DNA of 64,000 bases from an uncultured Clostridia bacterium (GTDB taxonomy: Bacteria > Bacillota > Clostridia > Oscillospirales > Butyricicoccaceae). The position numbers and the translations under genes were made by a program. The notes below the pieces were generated by a model. It searched no databases and was not told the DNA's origin. It saw only the letters and a program-made list of their open reading frames with translations. Below, piece by piece: positions 1-8,318 of the stretch. Location of the stretch: positions 1 through 64,000 of the forward strand of contig CALWAP010000001.1 in NCBI GenBank assembly GCA_944375715.1. The letters are read 5' to 3'. Position 1 is the first letter of the stretch. The number at the start of each line of letters is the position of its first letter.

Positions 1-65
1 GTATCAAGAGCAGTATGGACGGGCAAAAAAGCCTGTATTCATGCGGGTTTTCGCCGTTTCGAGCG

Positions 66-1046
66 TCATTCCCACTCAATGGTTCCGGTAGGCTTTGTTG
101 TAAGATCGTAAACAACGCGGCAAACACCGGGAACCTCATTTATAATCCTCTTTGTTATGTGATTAAGAACCGGATAAGGTATTTCCTCTATGGTGGCGCT
201 CATGGCATCTACAGTATTTACGGCGCGGATTATTACAAACCACTCGTCAGCGCGCTTGCCATCGCGGACCCCTACTGTTTTCATATCGGGAATTGCCGTG
301 AAGTACTGCCATACTTTACCCGAAAGACCGTTTTTATCAAACTCCTCACGCAGTATGGCATCAGACTCCCTGACAGCCTCAAGACGGTCACGGGTTATGG
401 CACCAAGGCACCTCACGCCAAGACCCGGTCCGGGGAATGGCTGGCGGTAAACCATATTGTCAGGCAGCCCCAGTGCCTTTCCGACCACCCTTACCTCATC
501 CTTATAAAGAAACTTTAAGGGTTCGACCAGCTCAAAATTCATATCCTCGGGCAGCCCTCCAACATTGTGATGAGCTTTGACCCCGTGGCTCTCTATAATA
601 TCGGGATAAATCGTACCCTGAGCCAGGAAAGCTATGCCCTCCTGCTTTCTTGCTTCCTCCTCAAAAACACGGATAAACTCTGCACCAATTATCTTGCGCT
701 TCTTTTCCGGATCAGCTTCACCCTTAAGCTTGTCTAAAAAGCGATCGACCGCGTCAACATAGACCAGATTTGCATTCATCTGATTACGGAATACTTCGAT
801 AACCTGCTCAGGCTCTCCTTTACGCAACAAGCCATGATTGACATGCACACACACCAGCTGCTGCCCAACAGCCTTAATCAAAAGCGCAGCTACGACCGAC
901 GAGTCAACACCGCCGCTGAGGGCCAAAAGAACCTTTTTATCCCCAATCTGGCTGCGCAGGGCGTCTACCTGCTTGTCAATAAAATCATTGGCAAGATTCT
1001 CATTTACTATTCTTTCCATATTTTCGGGACGCACATCATTTGCCAT
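66..1046 (-). CDS. Stand-alone GMP synthase ATP-pyrophosphatase subunit (no glutaminase domain)
   Basis: This protein should adenylate XMP and aminate it to GMP. It is 326 aa and covers only the ATP-PPase and dimerisation parts of GMP synthase. The PP-loop SGGVDS lies at residues 44-49, and the FPGPGLGVR stretch and the C-terminal KPTGTIEWE tail are typical of GuaA. No class I amidotransferase domain precedes it, so it resembles the separate archaeal GuaAb subunit and would need free ammonia or a partner glutaminase. It lies 30 bp downstream of a full-length guaA on the same strand and is clearly divergent from that paralogue, so this is not a recent duplication. The family call is firm. Why the cell keeps both versions is unknown. 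Confidence 0.9.
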   Translation of the reverse strand: MANDVRPENMERIVNENLANDFIDKQVDALRSQIGDKKVLLALSGGVDSSVVAALLIKAVGQQLVCVHVNHGLLRKGEPEQVIEVFRNQMNANLVYVDAVDRFLDKLKGEADPEKKRKIIGAEFIRVFEEEARKQEGIAFLAQGTIYPDIIESHGVKAHHNVGGLPEDMNFELVEPLKFLYKDEVRVVGKALGLPDNMVYRQPFPGPGLGVRCLGAITRDRLEAVRESDAILREEFDKNGLSGKVWQYFTAIPDMKTVGVRDGKRADEWFVIIRAVNTVDAMSATIEEIPYPVLNHITKRIINEVPGVCRVVYDLTTKPTGTIEWE

Positions 1047-1076
1047 TTTTATTCCTCCGTATCAGTTTTTTACTCT

Positions 1077-2630
1077 TTATTCCCATTCCACCGTTGCGGG
1101 CGGCTTTGACGTTATATCATAAACAATTCGATTTATATGGCCAACTTCATTTACTATTCTTACCGATACCCTGTCAAGCACCTCATAAGGTATCCTTGCC
1201 CAATCTGCTGTCATAAAATCGGTGGTGGTCACGCCCCTTAAAGCCAAAAGATTGTCATATGTGCGACCATCACCCATAACACCCACTGATCTTGTATCGG
1301 TCAGAACGGCAAAATACTGACTTATCTTTGTATCAAGGCCGGCTTTGGCTATTTCCTCGCGATAGATATAGTCAGCATCCCTCAATAAATCGGCTTTTTC
1401 CTTTGTCACCTCTCCTATGATCCTGATGGCAAGACCAGGACCTGGAAAGGGCTGACGCATGACAAGATACTCAGGCAATCCCAACTCCCGCCCAAGCTGT
1501 CTGACTTCATCCTTAAACAGGTGATCCAAAGGCTCCAGAACATCTTTAAAACGCGCTACCACTTCAGGAGGCAGCAGGCGATTATGATGGCTCTTTATAA
1601 CATCTGCATCGCCCTCACCTGACTCTATAACATCGGGATATATCGTTCCCTGCGCCAGGAAATCGCTTTTTGTTATACCGAACCTCTCTGCTTCGTCACG
1701 GAATACATAACCAAATTCTGCGCCTATAATCCTGCGCTTCTGCTGAGGATCAACAACCCCTTTAAGCTTTGAAAGAAAACGTTCTTCGGCATTTACCCTG
1801 ACAAAATTGATATCCCATTTTGAAAAGGCGCTTTCTACCTCGTCACCTTCATTTTTACGCATAAGGCCATGATCGACAAACACGCATGTCAGCCTGTCGC
1901 CTATGGCTTCGGCCAAAAGCGCGGCCAAAACGGAGGAATCCACCCCACCTGACAACGCCAGAAGCACCCTGCCGGTGCCTATTCTTTCTTTAAGCCCTGC
2001 CACCGTCCTTTTGCAGAAATCACCCATGGTCCACTCGCCTTTGGCGCCGCAGACATTATAAAGGAAATTGCGTATCATATCTACGCCATGCTCAGTATGA
2101 TTGACCTCAGGATGGAACTGCACACCGTAAAAACCACGCCTTTCGTCGGCAATAGCGGCATTAGGACAAGCATCGGTATGGCCGACCAACTCAAAGCCTT
2201 CAGGAACTTTAGCCATATAATCACCGTGGCTCATCCACGAAATACCCTCGGCAGGCAATCCTCTGAAAAGGCGGCAACAGGTATTGTAAAATGTCTTAGT
2301 CTTTCCATATTCCCTGGCTGTATCTTCTTGAGCAGCTGTCACCTTCCCGCCCAGATGATGCGCCATAAGCTGGCAGCCGTAACAAATGCCAAGAATGGGT
2401 ATACCCAGATCAAAGACTTCCTTATTGACCTGGGGCGAAGTTTCAAGGTATACACTGTTGGGTCCGCCTGTAAATATTATGCCTATCGGGTCAAAATCTT
2501 TTATCTCGCCAATCGTCATAGTGTAGGGCCTTACTTCGCAGTAAACATTGCACTCACGCACACGCCTGGCAATGAGCTGGTTGTACTGCCCCCCAAAGTC
2601 CAGCACAAGGATCTTTTGCTGCTTTCCCAT
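1077..2630 (-). CDS. guaA: GMP synthase (glutamine-hydrolysing)
   Basis: Full-length 517-aa GuaA converts XMP to GMP with glutamine and ATP, the last step of guanylate synthesis. The N-terminal class I glutamine amidotransferase shows the nucleophile Cys83 in GICYGCQ and the His/Glu pair in [12 protein letters not shown]. The ATP-PPase follows with SGGVDSS near residue 230, then the dimerisation domain ending KPPATVEWE. Length and all motifs are normal, so it looks functional. It is the first gene of a two-gene minus-strand unit with the stand-alone PPase. A terminator-like hairpin lies in its leader about 45 nt upstream of the start codon, which may mean attenuation control. Confidence 0.96.
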   Translation of the reverse strand: MGKQQKILVLDFGGQYNQLIARRVRECNVYCEVRPYTMTIGEIKDFDPIGIIFTGGPNSVYLETSPQVNKEVFDLGIPILGICYGCQLMAHHLGGKVTAAQEDTAREYGKTKTFYNTCCRLFRGLPAEGISWMSHGDYMAKVPEGFELVGHTDACPNAAIADERRGFYGVQFHPEVNHTEHGVDMIRNFLYNVCGAKGEWTMGDFCKRTVAGLKERIGTGRVLLALSGGVDSSVLAALLAEAIGDRLTCVFVDHGLMRKNEGDEVESAFSKWDINFVRVNAEERFLSKLKGVVDPQQKRRIIGAEFGYVFRDEAERFGITKSDFLAQGTIYPDVIESGEGDADVIKSHHNRLLPPEVVARFKDVLEPLDHLFKDEVRQLGRELGLPEYLVMRQPFPGPGLAIRIIGEVTKEKADLLRDADYIYREEIAKAGLDTKISQYFAVLTDTRSVGVMGDGRTYDNLLALRGVTTTDFMTADWARIPYEVLDRVSVRIVNEVGHINRIVYDITSKPPATVEWE

Positions 2631-2673
2631 ATGGCTGTTTTTTCATTCCTTCCGAAAAAGAGTATATAAAGGC

Positions 2674-2698
2674 AAAAAAGCCCTGCTTGGCGCAAGGC
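2674..2698 (-). terminator. Terminator-like hairpin in the guaA leader (possible attenuator)
   Basis: Read on the minus strand, GCCTTGC and GCAGGGC form a 7-bp stem (one G-U pair) around a 5-nt loop, followed by six T. It lies upstream of guaA rather than behind any minus-strand gene, so it would act in the guaA 5' leader. I could not recognise a purine riboswitch aptamer in the short sequence before it. Confidence 0.55.
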
Positions 2699-2846
2699 AT
2701 ATTTAAGCTTTTCTAATTTAATATTTTGTCATATATCACGAAAAATTGCAACAGTTTTCTTATTTTTGCCCAAATGCCCAATTTGAATAATCGGCCATTT
2801 GAAAAACAAACTAATAACAAAACTATTCTTTCGGGAGGAGATATTC

Positions 2847-4157
2847 TTGCTCAGAAACAGAAAATATATTTTGACGGTTTTCTGCCTTATGGCCTTAATA
2901 TCGGCAACAGCTGCCATGTCGGCAGTTTTGGCGGCGTCTGCTGGTCTTAACACAAAAGAAACCAACATGTCGTTTGCCAAAAACGGCCCCACCGGGCAGA
3001 CCATAAACTTTTCAAAAAATGACTTTTCTCAAGACGACGAAGATCTTACAGGAATAATCATTGAGTCGCTGCCCGACAAAAACAGCGGTGTACTAACCTT
3101 TTCGGGTGAAGAGGTAAGCGAAGGAAGCATCGTTTCGGCAAGCGCCATGGGCTCTTTGAGCTTTATTCCGTCCAGCGAGGGAGAGGTGCACACCTTTTTC
3201 TCATTTAAGCCTGTTTTCGGATCTGAAAAATCGGAAAATATATCCAGCGCGTCCATCAATCTTTCGGAGAAGGAAAACATCAATCCCATTGCCATAAACG
3301 CTGAATATGAGATCTACCGAGATATGCAGCTTTGCGGCAGCCTTGAAGCATTTGACCCGGAAGGCGGCCAATGCAGTTTTACAGCCGACTCTCTTCCCCG
3401 ACGCGGCACTCTTTCCTTCACCGATACGGGGTTCATTTATACGCCTTCCGATACCCGCGCCTCAACCGATTCTTTTACTTTTACAGCGACCGACCCTTAC
3501 GGGGGAAAATCTGAGCCCGCCACTGTGACTATATCCATTCTTGACCGTGACCCGGAAGACGCCGTCAGATATTCCGACATGTCGGCAAACGACGCCCATT
3601 TTGCAGCCGTGCGCCTGGCCGAGGAGGGTATTTTACGGGGTGAAAGTATAGGCTCTCAGTCACTGCTTTATCCCGACAAAACAGTGACCCGGGCCGAGTT
3701 TACAGCCATGGCGGCCGACGCCGCTTCCCTGCCTCTGCCGACTGCCGCCGTCTCGACAGGCATGGGGGACAACGAAGATATCCCCGCCTGGGCCAGAGCA
3801 TCGGTAGCTGCCGCTTTGGAATGCGGGGTCGTTTCGGGCGAAAAAACGTCAAACGGCAACATGGCTTTCAGGGCCAACGACTGTGTGACCAAAGCTGAAG
3901 CCGCCGTTATTGTTCAAAGGCTGCTTTCACTGCCTTTGGACGGCAGGACTCTTGACTGCTCTGACAGCCAGAGCATTCCGTCATGGGCAGAAAAGGCCGC
4001 GGCCGCCGCAGTAAACTGCGGATACCTTGAACTTGAAAGCGATGGGTCCTTTTCACCCGGCAAAGCCCTGACCAGGGCTGAAACGGCCAAATGCCTTTAT
4101 AATGTTATGGAAAGTATTTCGCAAAAGGACAAAGGTTTTTTCAATATTTTTGACTGA
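2847..4157 (+). CDS. Secreted SLH-domain surface protein with a cadherin-like repeat
   Basis: A cell-surface protein of about 436 aa, probably anchored non-covalently to wall polymers. The start is taken as TTG at 2847 because GGGAGGA lies 7 nt before it; the reading frame is open further upstream to 2799 but has no ribosome site there. A signal peptide follows (basic LRNRK, then a hydrophobic run to about residue 32). The middle has a cadherin/VCBS-like domain (DPEGG, TFTATDPYGGKSEPATV). The C-terminal 190 residues hold three S-layer homology motifs with signatures such as VTRAEF, VTKAEA and LTRAET. It is transcribed away from guaA and ends at a strong hairpin. Its specific role is unknown. 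Confidence 0.85.
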   Translation: MLRNRKYILTVFCLMALISATAAMSAVLAASAGLNTKETNMSFAKNGPTGQTINFSKNDFSQDDEDLTGIIIESLPDKNSGVLTFSGEEVSEGSIVSASAMGSLSFIPSSEGEVHTFFSFKPVFGSEKSENISSASINLSEKENINPIAINAEYEIYRDMQLCGSLEAFDPEGGQCSFTADSLPRRGTLSFTDTGFIYTPSDTRASTDSFTFTATDPYGGKSEPATVTISILDRDPEDAVRYSDMSANDAHFAAVRLAEEGILRGESIGSQSLLYPDKTVTRAEFTAMAADAASLPLPTAAVSTGMGDNEDIPAWARASVAAALECGVVSGEKTSNGNMAFRANDCVTKAEAAVIVQRLLSLPLDGRTLDCSDSQSIPSWAEKAAAAAVNCGYLELESDGSFSPGKALTRAETAKCLYNVMESISQKDKGFFNIFD

Positions 4158-4160
4158 TAA

Positions 4161-4190
4161 AACGCCCGCCGAAAATATTCGGCGGGCGTT
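4161..4190. terminator. Bidirectional terminator
   Basis: A 13-bp stem (AACGCCCGCCGAA pairing with TTCGGCGGGCGTT) with a 4-nt loop is followed by T on both strands. It separates the convergent SLH gene (plus) and DnaD-like gene (minus) and probably ends both transcripts. Confidence 0.9.
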
Positions 4191-4205
4191 TTTGCGGCTT
4201 TCAGG

Positions 4206-5426
4206 TCATTTTGCCGAAGCCCTTCTGCGCTCTTCTTCCATGCATGCCTTTTTGAAACAATGGCACATATGGTCACCTATATACCCCCTGTCGCCGCAAT
4301 CAGGGCAGTCGGGCGGTATCGAAATATAACTCTCATCAACTCCAAGGCCCTTCAAAATGTACGCCCGTTCCTCGGAAAGCTCCTTCTGCCTTTGGCTTAT
4401 CCTTTGAACCTCGGCCCTGTCCCCCTTTAAAGCGGCCCTGGCCCGAGCAACAGTCATGCTGCCCAGCTCAACTTCGTTTCTTGCAAAATCAGGACTTTTG
4501 CGCCTGAGCTCCTGCAGGCGGCGCTCCTTAAGGGCCTCCCTCTCCTGCAGCCTCTTTTCAAAAGCCTTTGTCACGCTCTCCTCAACGCTTTCCTCAGCCT
4601 TGGCGCTCTGCTTTTTGACTGTCGGCAAGGGACCTGTTACGCCCTCACTTCTTTCCACATCAGCACGGGTAGTGCAGCCCTTTTTCTTCCAATCGCTCAA
4701 TATGCTGTGCATATATCTCCACTGAAGCCTGCCTGTTCGAAGCATTGTGCGGTCATAAGCCAGCTTGATAAGTTCGTTTGAAAAGCCCTCGGCACACCAT
4801 GCCGCAAGATACTTCTCCTCGCTTTCTGAGGGCGACCTTCCCCCCAGGCCCAAAAGACTCATCAAAGCGCCGTATCTGCCGCCGCTGTCCTCGGCCTGCT
4901 GCACCATGTCGGCCGCTGCCGAATAGCTCACTATCCCCTCGTCGTGCCACTGATAAGCCCTGCGTTCCAGCTCTCTGGCACTAAGCCTGTTCCTTATGCG
5001 GCAGTAATTGATAAGCAGGAGTATAACATCGGGAGGCATATTGAGTTTATCATATATCCCGTAAAGTATCTCAATCTCACTTTTCCGTATGCTCCTGCCC
5101 AGCGCCTGCTCAAGATAATCGCATATGCCCGCAAAGGCGGGGTCGGTCTTTTTTGCAGCCAGAAGTTCGGCCGGTGTGTACCCGTCATCGGGCCTGACGG
5201 GAGCTTCGCCTGATCTGCGGCAGAGCTTATACAAAAGCAAAAGGCTTTCGGCCCTTTCCATGCGTCTGTCATCAAAACCGGTGTGGAGCTGGGCGTCCGA
5301 CATTCTGGCACTGCCCCCGCAGGCCGCTATATAAGCGTAAAGAAGCGCACAGTCTCCATCGTTTATCGAACAAAGAAGAGCCATGGCCTCTTTGAGTTCA
5401 GTTACGGCTATTATCCTGTCTTCCAC
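4206..5426 (-). CDS. DnaD-domain protein fused to a helicase-loader N-terminal zinc region
   Basis: Probable replication-initiation protein of about 406 aa. The start is GTG at 5426, because AAAGGAGGA lies 7 nt upstream; the open frame extends back to 5519 but without a ribosome site. Residues from about 80 to 250 hold two DnaD/DnaB_2-like helical units; the second ends in the typical YMHSILSDWKKKG. A charged coiled coil follows (about 265-345). The last 35 residues carry CPDC...GYIG...CHCFKK (Cys 374, 377, 388, 390), which closely resembles the zinc-binding N-terminal part of clostridial DnaC/DnaI helicase loaders. The protein stops just where the loader AAA+ ATPase would begin, and no ATPase gene follows; a terminator does. 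DnaD identity is firm. The loader resemblance is inferred from motif similarity. Confidence 0.85.
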   Translation of the reverse strand: MEDRIIAVTELKEAMALLCSINDGDCALLYAYIAACGGSARMSDAQLHTGFDDRRMERAESLLLLYKLCRRSGEAPVRPDDGYTPAELLAAKKTDPAFAGICDYLEQALGRSIRKSEIEILYGIYDKLNMPPDVILLLINYCRIRNRLSARELERRAYQWHDEGIVSYSAAADMVQQAEDSGGRYGALMSLLGLGGRSPSESEEKYLAAWCAEGFSNELIKLAYDRTMLRTGRLQWRYMHSILSDWKKKGCTTRADVERSEGVTGPLPTVKKQSAKAEESVEESVTKAFEKRLQEREALKERRLQELRRKSPDFARNEVELGSMTVARARAALKGDRAEVQRISQRQKELSEERAYILKGLGVDESYISIPPDCPDCGDRGYIGDHMCHCFKKACMEEERRRASAK

Positions 5427-5463
5427 GGTGCGATCCTCCTTTTTAAAACCGGCTTTGTACTTT

Positions 5464-5492
5464 AGTATACCAGCATCTGCCCAAACCGTAAA
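5464..5492 (-). promoter_or_regulatory. Probable sigma-A promoter of the DnaD-like gene
   Basis: Minus-strand TTTACG and TATACT are 17 bp apart, with TGG just before the -10 (extended -10). It lies 38 nt upstream of the proposed GTG start and faces away from the glmU-like promoter. Confidence 0.55.
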
Positions 5493-5526
5493 TCCTAAAA
5501 ATTGAGTGGATTTTTGCAATTGGTTC

Positions 5527-5535
5527 TGATATAAT
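5527..5535 (+). promoter_or_regulatory. Extended -10 promoter of the glmU-like/prs/pth run
   Basis: TGATATAAT, a perfect -10 with the TGn extension, lies 25 nt before the glmU-like start. The -35 region (TGGATT at 17 bp) is poor, as is usual for extended -10 promoters. Confidence 0.6.
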
Positions 5536-5559
5536 TACGCTATTAAGGAGCGTGCTTAT

Positions 5560-6624
5560 ATGCGTCATTTCAAAACATATATTTCCACTGTCAAAAATCC
5601 CGAGTGGCTCGATTATCCGATACTTTCTCAAAAAGTAAGGGAATACATGAAAAATGCCGTCCTTAAGATCTCCGACGGCGAAATAATCGAGAGCGGTGAT
5701 ATAAGCGGCGATTTTTCAAGCGCACTTGTCTTTTTAAATTCCTGTCCCGCCCTTTCGCTCGAGATACTTGATTATCTGACCAGCCAGAGTTCGGCCGTGC
5801 TTATGTCCAAAGGCGAGGCCCTGGCCCTTTACGGTCCCCTTACCGATGTTGTCGAGGCCGTCCGTCATGAGGATTTTACAGCCTTTGAGGCTATCGAAAC
5901 CCCTCCCGGTGATGCGGCATATGTCTATGATACCGAAAGCGCCTTCAAGGCCCAGGAGCTTATCAGGGAGAAGATAAACCAAAGGCACCTTAAAAACGGA
6001 GTCATGATAGTATCTCCCCAGACGACTCATATTGCCCCGGGAGTGATCATCGGGCGTGGTACCGTCGTCCTGCCCGGCTGCCTGATTTACGGACAAAGCT
6101 CAATCGGCGAAAACTGCCGCATCGGCCCCAACTGCCTTTTAGAAAATGCCGAGATATCAGACAATGCCTCGATAAACAGCTCGCAGATAATGGACAGCTT
6201 CGTGGGCAGAAACACCACTGTTGGGCCTTTCAGCTGGATACGCCCGGGGTGCAGGATAGGCAGCAATGTGCGCATCGGAGATTTTGTCGAACTTAAAAAG
6301 GCTGAAATAGGCGACGGCACCAAGGTGTCCCACCTCACCTATATCGGCGATGCCCGCTTCGGCCAGCGCATAAATGTCGGCTGCGGGACGGTCGTTGTAA
6401 ACTACGACGGCAAGAACAAATACCTTACGACCGTCGGGGATGACAGCTTTATTGGCTGCAATGTCAACCTCGTTTCACCTGTAAACATAGGCAGCGACAC
6501 CTTCATAGCCGCCGGAAGCACGATAACCGACGATGTTGAAAACGGCGCTTTCGCCATCGCCCGCTGCCGCCAGACCGTTAAGCCTCAGTGGGTCAAAAAA
6601 CGCCGTGAAAGCGGAAAGCTTTAA
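5560..6624 (+). CDS. GlmU-like N-acetyltransferase lacking the uridylyltransferase motif
   Basis: This 354-aa protein matches the C-terminal acetyltransferase half of GlmU, which acetylates glucosamine-1-phosphate on the way to UDP-GlcNAc. From about residue 135 it aligns with GlmU: the IREKINQRHLKNGV linker, left-handed beta-helix hexapeptides, WIRPG, catalytic-type His258 in SHLTYIGDA, and the NYDGKNK substrate loop. The first 130 residues have no LAAGxGTRM nucleotide-binding signature and are about 100 residues shorter than a normal pyrophosphorylase domain, so UDP-GlcNAc formation must be done elsewhere. Position directly before prs and pth is the usual Bacillota place for glmU. AAGGAG precedes the ATG. 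The acetyltransferase call is firm; the substrate is inferred. Confidence 0.85.
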   Translation: MRHFKTYISTVKNPEWLDYPILSQKVREYMKNAVLKISDGEIIESGDISGDFSSALVFLNSCPALSLEILDYLTSQSSAVLMSKGEALALYGPLTDVVEAVRHEDFTAFEAIETPPGDAAYVYDTESAFKAQELIREKINQRHLKNGVMIVSPQTTHIAPGVIIGRGTVVLPGCLIYGQSSIGENCRIGPNCLLENAEISDNASINSSQIMDSFVGRNTTVGPFSWIRPGCRIGSNVRIGDFVELKKAEIGDGTKVSHLTYIGDARFGQRINVGCGTVVVNYDGKNKYLTTVGDDSFIGCNVNLVSPVNIGSDTFIAAGSTITDDVENGAFAIARCRQTVKPQWVKKRRESGKL

Positions 6625-6659
6625 AAATATATTCTGACAAAGATTTTGGGGGTAATCAT

Positions 6660-7619
6660 ATGGTTTATCACAGCACTCAAATCAAGATTTTCTCGGGCAA
6701 CTCCAATCCCGCCCTGGCCCAGGCCATCGCCGATTCGATAGGCGTGCCTCTGGGAAACTGCAAGATATCCACCTTCTCCGACGGCGAGATCTCGGTTTCC
6801 ATCGAGGAGTCGGTCAGGGGCTGCGATGTTTTTGTCGTTCAGTCCACCTGCTCCCCTGTCAACAACCACCTGATGGAAATGCTTATAATGATCGACGCCC
6901 TGCGCAGGGCTTCTGCCGGCAGGATAACGGCTGTTATCCCCTACTTCGGCTATGGCAGGCAGGACCGCAAGACCAAGGCACGTGATCCCATCTCGGCCAA
7001 GCTGGTCGCAAACCTCATCGAAAAGGCGGGCGCAGACAGGGTTCTTACGATGGATCTTCACGCCTCGCAGATACAGGGATTCTTCGATATCCCCGTCGAC
7101 AACCTTCTTGGCACATCTGTCCTTCTTCCCTATTTTGAGAAGATGGTCGGCGAGAGCAACCCCGATTATATCGTCGTTTCCCCCGACTTCGGCTCGGTCA
7201 CCAGGGCCAGGAAGTTTGCCGAAAAGCTCAAGCTGCCTCTGGCCATCATTGATAAGCGCCGCCAGCAGGCCAACGTTTCAGAGGTCATGAACATCATCGG
7301 CAGCGTCGAGGGCAAAAAGGTCATTTTGGTCGACGATATGATAGATACGGCAGGCACGCTCTGCCATGGCGCCGAAGCCCTTGTCACCAAGGGCGGGGCC
7401 ACCGAGGTCATAGCCTGCGCTTCCCACGGTGTGCTTTCTGGCAAGGCCATAAAGAATATTTCCGAAAGCGCCATTTCCAAGATCTATATTCTTGACACCA
7501 TACCCCTGCCCGAGGAAAAACAGATCGACAAGATCTCGGTCCTCCCCGTGGCCGATATGTTCGGCCAAGCCATCCGCAGGATATATCAGGATGACTCGGT
7601 TTCCGAGCTGTTCATGTAA
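6660..7619 (+). CDS. prs: Ribose-phosphate pyrophosphokinase (PRPP synthetase)
   Basis: This enzyme makes PRPP from ribose-5-phosphate and ATP for purine, pyrimidine, His, Trp and NAD synthesis. The 319-aa length is standard for class I Prs. Visible motifs are FSDGE near residue 40, PYFGYGRQDRK, the TMDLHASQIQGFF metal/ATP region, and the PRPP-binding loop ILVDDMIDTAGT. A GGGGGT ribosome site precedes the ATG. It follows the glmU-like gene by 35 bp and precedes pth by 17 bp, so it is probably co-transcribed with both. Confidence 0.97.
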   Translation: MVYHSTQIKIFSGNSNPALAQAIADSIGVPLGNCKISTFSDGEISVSIEESVRGCDVFVVQSTCSPVNNHLMEMLIMIDALRRASAGRITAVIPYFGYGRQDRKTKARDPISAKLVANLIEKAGADRVLTMDLHASQIQGFFDIPVDNLLGTSVLLPYFEKMVGESNPDYIVVSPDFGSVTRARKFAEKLKLPLAIIDKRRQQANVSEVMNIIGSVEGKKVILVDDMIDTAGTLCHGAEALVTKGGATEVIACASHGVLSGKAIKNISESAISKIYILDTIPLPEEKQIDKISVLPVADMFGQAIRRIYQDDSVSELFM

Positions 7620-7636
7620 TTCAAATCAAGCGGCAG

Positions 7637-8260
7637 GTGTTTTCTATTTTCAGACGCAAAAAACCCACGGGCGAGCCGGACAGGATAGATTATATAATAG
7701 CCTGTCTGGGCAACCCCGGAACAAGATACGAAACCACAAGGCATAACGCCGGTTTTCTGGCAGCCGACCTGCTGGCCGAAAAGCTGGGCGCGGGCAGAAT
7801 AAACCGCGTCAAATGCAAAGCCACATATGCCATATGCCTGCATGAAGGAAAGACGCTGCTTATAATGAAGCCCCAGACCTTCATGAACCTTTCGGGCGAG
7901 GCTGTCAGGGAGATGTCGCTTGCATACAGCGTGCCTCCCGAGCGTATAATAGTCGTATACGACGATGTCAACATTCACGAAGGACGTATACGCATAAAGC
8001 GTTCAGGCTCCGACGGGGGACATAACGGCATCAAAAGCATAATCTACCAGCTTTCGTCCGACAGCTTCCCCCGGGTCAAGATCGGGGTAGGAGCGCCGTC
8101 GGGTGAGGATATGAAGGACTATGTCCTCGACCAGCTCAGCACAGACGCTTATCAGGGCGTAAAGGCCGCTCCCGACGCCGTTTTGGAAATTGTTTCTAAG
8201 GGCGTCGACAGCGCCATGCAGAGCTTCAACGGCAAAGACCTTTTGGCAAAAGAAGAATAA
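7637..8260 (+). CDS. pth: Peptidyl-tRNA hydrolase
   Basis: Pth releases peptides from peptidyl-tRNA that drops off ribosomes. The 207-aa product contains LGNPGTRYETTRHNAGF with the catalytic His of that block, KPQTFMNLSG, and the VYDDVNIHEGRIRIK segment. The chosen start is GTG at 7637, giving a short FSIFRRKK extension before the conserved core that is also found in other clostridial Pth proteins. The ribosome site is weak, consistent with coupling to prs. A stem-loop follows the stop codon. Confidence 0.95.
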   Translation: MFSIFRRKKPTGEPDRIDYIIACLGNPGTRYETTRHNAGFLAADLLAEKLGAGRINRVKCKATYAICLHEGKTLLIMKPQTFMNLSGEAVREMSLAYSVPPERIIVVYDDVNIHEGRIRIKRSGSDGGHNGIKSIIYQLSSDSFPRVKIGVGAPSGEDMKDYVLDQLSTDAYQGVKAAPDAVLEIVSKGVDSAMQSFNGKDLLAKEE

Positions 8261-8269
8261 ACACATATA

Positions 8270-8291
8270 CCCCGCCTTCTTTAAGGCGGGG
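8270..8291 (+). terminator. Stem-loop between pth and mfd
   Basis: CCCCGCC and GGCGGGG pair around an 8-nt loop. The T tract that follows (CGTTTGT) is poor, so it may only reduce read-through into mfd, which starts 27 nt later and has no obvious promoter of its own. Confidence 0.6.
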
Positions 8292-8318
8292 CGTTTGTCC
8301 TGTAATGGAGTGTGAAAA

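Noticed and set aside
2640..2800. Purine riboswitch before guaA
   Set aside because: Considered because of the leader hairpin, but no conserved purine-aptamer core was found.
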